Made by a program: the position numbers and the translations under genes
Notes under the pieces: generated by a model
What the model was told of the DNA's origin: nothing
Seen by the model: the letters and a program-made list of their open reading frames with translations, nothing else
Databases searched by the model: none
Part shown: piece by piece, positions 6,009 through 12,095 of the stretch
Position numbering within the stretch: the stretch's first letter is position 1
How the letters are laid out: each line of letters starts with the position of its first letter
From: Phlegmacium glaucopus
Lineage: Eukaryota; Basidiomycota; Agaricomycetes; Agaricales; Cortinariaceae
DNA: 12,095 bases
Assembly: GCA_015039465.1 (NCBI GenBank)
Contig: MU130570.1
Location: 241,898-253,992, forward strand
Reading direction: 5' to 3'

Positions 6009-8701
6009 CTACTCAATGGACTGGAAAAGCCGAGACGTCGTCCACAACCATGTTGTTGAGATTGCCACCGCAGGATAGCTATGTCGTATTTTTCAGGTAT
6101 AGTTCCGAGACTGCCAAGTCGTCCCTAAAAGTCATCGTAAAAGATCTCTCAAAATAAGCATTGAGCTCACATGAAAACCATTGATCCTTCCGCTATCTTT
6201 CAGACGAGTCAGTGATTCCAGGACGTTGTTCCTTAATCGATTTTCTGATTGATGGGCCTTGGCCTCATCAACCCTGTTCCGACTAGTGGCAGCTCTAGTG
6301 GCAGTATTTCCCCGCCATTGATGAACGCTGTCTTCGGCATCCTAAATATGTGCTTTAGTGGCTGTGCAAAAAAAATAAAACTAGAATCTCACTTTGACCT
6401 TTTTTGCGGAATTTGAATGTCGCCCTGGATTTTCCGCTGCTCATGCTTGAGCGCTTCTGTTTTTGACACCTTTGAACAAAACGTAAAAAATCCAACGCGT
6501 CCACTGAAAATTTCGGACTTCTTGCAAAGCTTTAAGGGTTTCGGCCGCTGCTTTGCTAACAGCTTGGAACGTCTGGGCCTTCTTGGCCAACGCATCGCGT
6601 TCGCTCGTAGCAACGTCAATCTCAACTTGCTTGGTATTAATTTGCGCAGTCCATGGTTGAAGTTCTTTCTGCTTGGCATGAATTTGATCGTGGAAAACTT
6701 GTGTTTTATCTGAGGCCAAGTTCCCAGTCAAATTGGTTTACGGAATTGACCATGAAAGTATAATCAAACCTTTCAAGCTATTTTGGATGCTCTCCAGGAC
6801 TTTCTCTTCTTCGTCCAGCGAGACCTCGTATTCATCATGCTTCTTCTTCTCCCTTTTGAGCTTAGCATGACTATTCTCTATGGCGACTAGAGCGGTTTTC
6901 CTCGCCGCCCCATCCTATCGGGCTGGTTAGCTTTGGACGCTGAAAAAAGCCAGGAGAGACACCAACGTCTTTCAATAATTTCTTGACCTTCTTGGCTTTA
7001 CCATCGGTATGTTTCCTCCGTTCTTGGAGTCCAATTTCTTGCCTCTCATTAGCGGTTAAATCTTCCACAGCCAGAGCCGCGGCCGTTTGCACTTCCTAAG
7101 TCTCCCTCCCATCAGCCCGCAGCCCTCTTAAAACGAGCTAGAACTTACCACATAGGTTTTCTCGCGCTCCTCATAATGTTGCCTCAACAGCGCTAAATGC
7201 TTCACGTCATCTTTATTCTTGTCGGTTTCTTCAGCTAAATCTTGCTTGAGTTGTTCCTATTTGACAGTTCAGTGAGCTGCCGAAATTAAATTTTGAAAAA
7301 AAAAGGAATTCACGATCTGAGCGCTCAGTTTCGCTTCCCTCTCCAAACTCTGCCACAGAGACCGCTGATGTTGGCGAGAAAGCGCTTTGGTATGATCGTT
7401 CTTCAGCCGCAGATAATCCTCAGCTTCCTTCTTTTGAGCCTCCAGTGCGATTTTTTTCCTTCTCAACGTGACGAAGCCTGCTGATTTTGATCTGGCGATT
7501 GTCCTGTAAACGTTCCATTTCGACCAAAGCTTCATCGATGGGTTCTTTGTACTTCGAAGTACCGATGATATCTTCAATATATTCGAGCAAGCAGTCCTCG
7601 TGCTCTGTCTGTGCCTTGGGCTTCATTTGAGCGATGGACTCAACCTCACCCTGTACAGCCGGCGTGAGACGCATTGTTTAACTTCTGAAGACTTTGAGAA
7701 CTCCTACCTGGAGAATGAGGAACCGGTTGTGATCGAGGTCGATACCTCGTCCCTTGAGTAGGGCTTAAACTTCGCAGTCTTCACTATAGATACTCGAACG
7801 ATCGTTGATGGCGTATCTACTTGCATTGTTCTTGAACGCTTGGCGAGTCACAATGAGCCGAGAATTGGGCACGGGTTTGAACGCGTCTGGACCAGGCTAA
7901 AAAAAATCAACGTATGTATTGAAACAAATACTGAAAAAATGCATACCAAGTCAATTATCTCTCGGAAATGTACTTCAACGCTGCATTCGTCAAGGTCTGG
8001 GAAATTTGCAGAATTGTGGATGAGTTCGGATATCTTGCCCGGCCTCATCTTCGAGGCGCGATACCCAAACACGAATAGGAGAGCGTCCATGATGTTAGAT
8101 TTCCCCGACCCGCTGGGACCCACGATAGAAGAGAACGACTGCAAGCATTGAAAAGGTCACGATTACTTATAAGAGTTTGTGCAATGTGATTTACCTTGTG
8201 AAAAGCTCCGATCTCCCGTCGTCCGGCGTAACTCTTGAAGTTGACTAACACTATTTTATGAATGACTAGACGCGACTTGGTGTGATCTTCGAGTATCGCC
8301 TGAGGCCCAAGCATCGGCAGTGAGTCAAACAGGGATTTTTCTTCTTCCTCTTTTAATTTCAACCCTTCCTCTTCTTCTAATCTCAACTCCTCCCCTTCCA
8401 CAATGTCTATTGAAGGCCTTGCTTTTTTGACAGGGGGCGGAGCATCAGAATATTCTTCGTTTTCCATCTCAGGTAGATCAGGTAGTGACGTCTTCGAGCG
8501 CGTCGACTTTCTCCCCCCCTTGGATGGCGGGGCAACACTCGGCCTTGCAGAGACACTTCGGCGAGTTCTTGAAGGAGGCTTCGTGACATTTTCTTCTTGC
8601 ACGTTGTCAGGTTCAGTAGTTTGGCCTCGTTTTCGTTTGCAATCGATAGTAGCCGTCTCAGGTGAAGCACTAGCAACGCGCGAAGATCGTCGAGGCGGCA
8701 C
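6009..8701 (-). pseudogene. SMC4: SMC4 condensin subunit, truncated pseudogene with introns
   Basis: SMC4 pairs with SMC2 as the ATPase core of condensin, which compacts chromosomes in mitosis. Exons, 5' to 3': 8195-8701, 7947-8138, 7708-7896, 7314-7650, 7149-7256, 6967-7095, 6770-6914, 6519-6709, about 6393-6469, 6171-6341 and about 6009-6124; the ten introns are 46 to 60 bp. Seen in order: a disordered basic and acidic N-terminus, VIHKIVLVNFKSYAGR, the Walker A loop GPSGSGKSN (8094-8120; SMC proteins normally have Asn where this has Ser), VFGYRASKMRPGKISELIHN, AFKNNASRY, GRGIDLDHNRFLILQ, GEVESIAQMKPKAQTEHED, a long coiled coil (ATSERDALAKKAQ) and the start of the hinge (GRLGSLGTIPEKYDIAI, NLNNMVVDDV). 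It ends there, at roughly half of a usual SMC4 of about 1,400 residues. The distal coiled coil, signature motif and Walker B are absent. Lesions are a TAA at 7765-7767, an extra base in an A run at 7451-7457, an 8-base deletion at 6073/6074 and a phase break between exons 9 and 10. A GTG at 8699-8701 stands where ATG would be expected. Retained introns indicate DNA-level duplication. Confidence 0.9.
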
Positions 8702-8729
8702 TACGTCCGTAATCAAATATCAAAGACGC

Positions 8730-8776
8730 GACTGTCACACCGTTCTTCACGTGGTGTCACGGTCTGTCACATCTTC
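8730..8776. promoter_or_regulatory. Relic SMC4 promoter with TGTCAC repeats and a CACGTG box
   Basis: Just upstream of the SMC4 start region the plus strand has TGTCAC at 8733-8738, 8755-8760 and 8765-8770, and the palindromic E box CACGTG at 8748-8753. Similar GTCAC elements occur upstream of membrane-protein copy 1 at 591-638. The cluster is visible; a role in transcription is inferred from position. Confidence 0.3.
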
Positions 8777-9311
8777 GGACGGTAATTGCACATTTTTCGA
8801 CTATGTCCTTGACCACAATGGTCCACCCAGTTCCAAATGTTCATTCAAATCTTCAGACTTGGAAGCTGGGAAGCATAGGAAGCTCCACATCTGCTAGCGA
8901 ACATTGACACGATCATCCTCTCAATTTCAATCTGAAAGTTCTACGCGCAAGCTTTGTAAGTGTGGTTTGCCTTGCTCTTACGTCGTAAGGCTTCAACATA
9001 CTTATTTTTGCCTCGCCGCGATGCGCAAGAATTTTCACGTCTTCTCGTGGATTATTGAGGTTTATCCTGTATGTGCACCGATGTGGGACTGATGTTGGGC
9101 TGATGCGAGAGTTATTAGATCTGAGAAGAGGATGCGGTACCTCGACTCGAGACGGGTTAACATAAATGAGTTAATTGAATGGCCCGCCTTATCGCTCTCT
9201 TCGATTCGCGTGCTGCAGGTAAGAAGTTCCTGTATAGAACTACTTCAAAACGGCAACGAACGGTGCTATGCTTGGCGGAGTGGGGAAGTATTAAAATATT
9301 ATATAATTATG
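8777..9311. other. Stretch without a recognised gene
   Basis: Several overlapping short frames exist on the plus strand, but none shows a known motif. The frame opening at 9132 runs without a stop into the tandem repeat at 9312, and its first 60 codons look ordinary and unassignable. The plus-strand frame over 8403-8897 is the shadow of SMC4 exon 1 and its upstream DNA. Confidence 0.4.
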
Positions 9312-9599
9312 CCCACAAAAAAATATTTTGTTTCCGACAATATTTTGACTCCCCCCAAATATTATATTGTAAATCCCTTCAACATTATGAAGGCCCCGAA
9401 TATTTTAGGTGCTCCCAGAATATTTAAACATGTGCCTAAATGTTCATTTCACTGCCCCAAATTTTTTTTGTTACTGCCCATATATTATTACACTGCCCGA
9501 AAACATTTTGGTATCCCCAGGAATTTATTCACTGCTCCGAAAATATTTTATTTGTACTCGAAATTTATTGTGTCGTATGCGCGAATATTTTGTTTCCAG
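9312..9599 (+). repeat. Degenerate 21-bp AT-rich tandem repeat in codon phase
   Basis: Fourteen units start at 9312, 9333, 9354, 9375, 9396, 9414, 9435, 9456, 9477, 9498, 9516, 9537, 9558 and 9579. Twelve are 21 bp and two (9396 and 9498) are 18 bp. The consensus is about CCC AAA ATA TTT T followed by a variable end often reading ACTGC. Every length change is a multiple of three, so the frame that starts at 9132 stays open to 9635 and reads as a peptide with Pro every seven residues, pattern P-K/R-I/F/N-F/Y-x-x-x (for example PKYYIVN, PFNIMKA, PNILGA, PRIFKHV). C runs are almost all on this strand. 21 bp is also two helical turns, so phased AATATT tracts could bend the DNA. Whether it is translated cannot be told. 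A plain minisatellite is the default view. Confidence 0.85.
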
Positions 9600-9841
9600 C
9601 CATTTTGGGAATGCCGTGATGCCGTGATGATGTAAATGATCCAGAGTCGGCAGCTTCGGCGCTGCAAGCGGAGTGTAAAATGCCTTGGCAACGCTTTTGC
9701 CGCAAAGATCACATGTGGCAAGCCAGCGACGACACTACAATTGTTACAATTAATGCACTATCTACATTACAAAAAAGTAACTAAGCACTACTAAAGAATA
9801 GTACCCGATAGCGTAGTGTCAAGGGATAAATATTGAAGCAG

Positions 9842-10124
9842 TTAATTGGATTCCTGAAGGTCTCTTCTTCCGTTTGCGTGCCGGTGAACAAGGGAATGAA
9901 CTATTTGATAAAGAGGCAGAGTGGTCGTGATAAGGGCATTTAGGCGGTCGAGCTGTCGTTCCATGTATTCGTGCAATGTTGAGAAAGAGGGTCATGGTGA
10001 AGTCTGATTCTGTGATCCGAGTCCGGACTTCAATGGCATTGGTGAGAGCTTTGATGACTGTTACTTGGTGTCTGCGCTTGCGTATATCATTCCACCATAA
10101 TCGAATGCGTGCACGATTTGACAT
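9842..10124 (-). other. Unassigned minus-strand coding scraps
   Basis: A 40-codon frame from ATG at 9964 to TAA at 9842 encodes MERQLDRLNALITTTLPLYQ and then a basic end; it looks like an amphipathic C-terminal helix. An overlapping frame to 10124 contains HQVTVIKALTNAIEVRTRIT, which reads like helical protein sequence and could join the first one after a one-base shift near 9980. This suggests a decayed gene end on the minus strand, but no family is recognised. The interval 9640-9841 holds nothing I can name. Confidence 0.2.
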
Positions 10125-10317
10125 GCTTGGTTGATGACGAGGAGATAGTGGAAGGCATCGTTCGGGTTGTTTACTCTGGCTGGTGTGAGGCGTGAAATTG
10201 GCGGAAATGATCTAGGGGTGAATGATGGTATGCAATTGTTCACAGCAGTTTTTGATTCGTTTGGGTTATTGCGATATGATTAGATTCAACCTGAAACTTT
10301 TCCGTGTTTGAGGCTTT

Positions 10318-10363
10318 GTCGCGAACTTGATAGCAGGGTAGTGCCTGCTATCGAGTTTGCGAC
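10318..10363 (+). repeat. 20-bp stem, 6-base loop hairpin
   Basis: The left arm 10318-10337 (GTCGCGAACTTGATAGCAGG), loop GTAGTG and right arm 10344-10363 form a stem with 18 Watson-Crick pairs. The two remaining positions are G-T and T-G, which are wobble pairs in RNA copied from the plus strand but C-A mismatches in RNA from the minus strand. No T run follows, so it does not look like a simple terminator. It may be a structured RNA or the remains of a small inverted-repeat element. Confidence 0.75.
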
Positions 10364-10601
10364 AGAGTTTGGTAGGCCAAGTACAAAGCGTGAGGAGTAT
10401 TTTATAATTGTCTGGTACATCAAGGTACAGGTGAGCGCAGTCAGGTCTGGAAGGAGGGTAAATCTGAACCTTAGAAGAGTTCTTTTCTGTTGATATATTC
10501 CTTTCTACCACGGAAAATGTGTTAGTCAATCTTGTGAACTGAGGCCTGGCAAGTTTCTCGGTAAGTAAATTATGTTATGCTAAGGGATCAAATAATATTA
10601 C

Positions 10602-10872
10602 CTTGGTTCCATAACTGGACGATGCTAAAATCCCTAGGGTATCGATGAGAGAGATATTCGGCTAGTTCATGTACCAATTCAACAGCTGCACACGTTCAAA
10701 GTTATAACAGGTAAAGACTGGGATCCCTACGTTTGATGCGATGTTTCCAGAGGAAAGCGTGACCTAAATGGAAATGAGACTGAGTTCTTTGCTAGAATTT
10801 GAGGGGAAAGGAGTTGAACTCACAAGTAGTGACAACCTCTAGCCATGCGTTGACAAAAGTCAATACCAACAT
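10602..10872 (-). CDS. Start of a small multi-exon gene with hydrophobic N-terminus
   Basis: Three exons connect in phase: 10824-10872, 10731-10763 and 10602-10685, separated by introns of 60 bp (GTGAGT..TTTAG) and 45 bp (GTAGGG..TGCAG); a further GTAAT..CCAG intron (10546-10601, 56 bp) follows. The peptide starts MLVLTFVNAWLEVVTTCHAF, a likely membrane anchor or signal segment, then LWKHRIKP and VELVHELAEYLSHRYPRDFS. The last part recalls the start of fungal DUF3445 proteins (heme-dependent oxidative N-demethylase family), but this is from memory and weak. After the third intron the frame meets TGA within a few codons, while the open frame PQFTRLTNTFSVVERN.. (10266-10545) is one base out of phase, so the gene is probably broken there. 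Confidence 0.4.
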
Positions 10873-10902
10873 AGTCCATCACTTCTTTAAGCTTCTTGAA
10901 GC

Positions 10903-11354
10903 CTATGATCCGGAGAGTCGATGACCTTTCCACCGTCGTTTGATTGTACCCCGAATGTGATGTGTCAGACAATTGGGAACGTTAAGGTGAACAATTGCGC
11001 CATTCTTGGAAGCAACTCGCAGCGTCAGACCACCCATGTGAGCATGGCCTGAGTCAAGACCAGGAATGACACCCGATTCTCGGGAGTGAAACATCAGCAG
11101 ACGAGCAAAAGAAGAAGGAAGTGAGGAAAGTCTGCAACGATGCTAATGCCATCAGATTGAATGACACCCTGTTGATCGTAATACCACCCCCATAGCATAT
11201 CGCCTATTTAACATTCTGAGTGGTGGGGAGATCCGGTACATAGGAAGAGACGCACCAAAATAGTTTATCCCAGTAAGTCCAATGACCGTATCAAGAAATG
11301 CTTGTGGTCCTCCATACATGGCCGCTGGCGTCAGATAGTGAGAATGTACTCGAT
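10903..11354 (-). pseudogene. FunK1-like fungal kinase fragment, broken
   Basis: Two exons, from 11354 to 11256 and from 11203 downward, flank a 52-bp intron (11204-11255, GTGCGT..AATAG) and join in frame to give AFLDTVIGLTGINYFGDMLW, then GWYYDQQGVIQSDGISIVAD and FPHFLLLLLV. The order WYYD..G.IQS.G..(F/I)..DFP.FL.LL followed by RFTPE is typical, as I recall it, of the N-terminal part of FunK1 (fungal protein kinase-like) proteins of Agaricomycetes. A TGA at 11094-11096 and a one-base shift around 11080 then interrupt the frame, which continues as ESGVIPGLDSGHAHMGGLTL to a stop at 10903. No kinase catalytic motifs are visible. The fragment begins only about 42 bp after the BTB gene stop codon, on the same strand. 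Confidence 0.5.
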
Positions 11355-11395
11355 CTGAGAAAAGGCAAAAGGTGATAAATTTGAGAACAAAATCG

Positions 11396-12095
11396 CTACA
11401 TGAACAATTTACAAACTGTGGCTATGGTTGCCTGGATTACGACCTCCTCCTTTTGAACCTGGTCACAGGATTCTTTAAGCCAGGTGAGGATGGAGCGTTT
11501 GCACTCCAGGTTCATACCTCTGTGCTCCATTCCCTCCAGTGCCTCAGGAATCGAGGACAATGGCAGAGGGTCAACTGGGTGGTGGATACGACGTAGAATG
11601 ACACAGAACCATTTTTCAGACCACACCTTCCTGCAGGTCCCATGTTGAGCACAGAAGGGCTCATCGTCAAAATTTTTTGGAAATGGTGGATAGTTTCCTA
11701 GGCGCTTGCGTTCCGCAGCAATGGATTCTTTAGCAGTCGCGATGATCATGTACAGTTCAAAATCGAGGTGGTCCTTGCTATCGGTAGTGTATTGTTCAAG
11801 GGGGGCAGAAAGGAGTATTCGAATTGGAGAAGGAACCCAGTCTAGGAGATTATACTGGCGGGCAAGGTAAAGGCGGTGAGCTGGAAGAAGGTTGAAATCG
11901 AGAAGTTGTGTGCTGGCGAACTCGATGCCTGGCAATATATCCCACATATGGGATACATGGAGAATGTCGATCAATTGTTGGGAATGTGCTACCCGGTGTG
12001 GAGCCCACGAACTGCTTGTCAGAATACAAATCATTAGTACAATAATTAAAGGAGAACTAGATAGTAGAGACGTACTCATGGTTAAGCCAACCCAG
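11396..12095 (-). CDS. BTB/POZ-domain-type protein, C-terminal part (runs off the window)
   Basis: The last exon, 11396-12011, is open for 205 codons and ends in TAG. A 64-bp intron (12012-12075, GTACGT..AAGCAG with CTGAC near the acceptor) joins in phase to a partial exon, 12076-12095, encoding LGWLNH. The apparent ATG at 12079 is just upstream of the donor and is not needed as a start. The protein contains HSQQLIDILHVSHMWDILPG, LLPAHRLYLARQYNLLDWV and a Cys/His/Trp-rich tail (EPFCAQHGTC, EKWFCVILRRIHHP, MNLECKRSILTWL). This order, a helical BTB C-terminal extension (LL.v...WdI..gi.FA, P..RLyLAR.Y....WV) followed by a FC..H..C..W motif, is common in the large BTB family of agaric fungi, which are thought to act as protein-interaction or E3-adaptor modules. 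The core BTB fold lies outside the window. No lesion is seen in the part present. Confidence 0.75.
   Translation of the reverse strand, partial: WVGLTMSTSLLSSSPLIIVLMICILTSSSWAPHRVAHSQQLIDILHVSHMWDILPGIEFASTQLLDFNLLPAHRLYLARQYNLLDWVPSPIRILLSAPLEQYTTDSKDHLDFELYMIIATAKESIAAERKRLGNYPPFPKNFDDEPFCAQHGTCRKVWSEKWFCVILRRIHHPVDPLPLSSIPEALEGMEHRGMNLECKRSILTWLKESCDQVQKEEVVIQATIATVCKLFM

Noticed and set aside
6342..6349. In-frame TAG near the start of SMC4 exon 10
   Set aside because: It belongs to the splice acceptor ATATTTAG of intron 9 and is not a lesion.
8403..8897. Plus-strand frame of 164 codons
   Set aside because: It overlaps SMC4 exon 1 in antisense, where the SMC4 frame has clear homology; it is a shadow.
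9312..9599. CRISPR array
   Set aside because: The units are contiguous and diverged, without identical repeats or unique spacers, and the host is eukaryotic.
11372..11596. Plus-strand frame opposite the BTB gene
   Set aside because: Antisense shadow of the conserved BTB C-terminal exon.
12012..12079. Apparent start ATG and hydrophobic leader of the BTB protein
   Set aside because: The hydrophobic stretch is the translation of a 64-bp intron with good donor and acceptor; the gene continues upstream beyond the window.

Overview
The window looks like accessory, gene-poor DNA from a basidiomycete fungus, most likely an Agaricomycete. The evidence is the many short introns (45 to 64 bp, GT..AG), a condensin SMC4 reading frame with fungal-style N-terminus, a fungal BTB/POZ C-terminus and a fragment resembling the FunK1 fungal kinase family. 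No tRNA, rRNA or CRISPR array is convincing. The species cannot be named from the sequence.

Left third (1-2540): a weak acidic reading frame (164-385), then a small putative single-pass membrane protein gene (copy 1, 774-1405, damaged), a gene-free insert-like stretch, a short minus-strand coding fragment (2041-2223) and a tRNA-like, SINE-like patch (about 2345-2540). Middle (2541-5150): no gene is recognised. It holds an 11-bp tandem repeat, a small inverted-repeat element (3112-3260) and a larger element with two nested inverted repeats (3418-4163). At 5155-5766 lies copy 2 of the membrane protein gene, followed by a homologue of the same minus-strand fragment (about 5890-5970), so the pair of features is duplicated in the same order about 4 kb apart.

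Right of this is the clearest item: a minus-strand SMC4 (condensin ATPase) pseudogene at 6009-8701. Ten introns are still recognisable, so it is a genomic duplicate and not a retrocopy. It covers the N-terminal ATPase half, the first coiled coil and the start of the hinge, then stops. It carries a nonsense codon, a +1 shift in an A run, an 8-base deletion in the hinge and probably a lost start codon.

At 9312-9599 there is a striking AT-rich tandem repeat of fourteen 21-bp or 18-bp units that keeps codon phase through an open frame. The right end (9800-12095) is a minus-strand cluster: the C-terminal exon of a BTB/POZ-like gene running off the window, a broken FunK1-like fragment right behind it, a small multi-exon gene start with a hydrophobic N-terminus (10602-10872), a 20-bp hairpin (10318-10363) and unassigned coding scraps. 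Overall the region reads as a graveyard of duplicated gene pieces and non-autonomous elements. Only copy 2 of the membrane protein, the BTB gene and perhaps the small gene at 10872 could still be working. No pathway linking them is visible.
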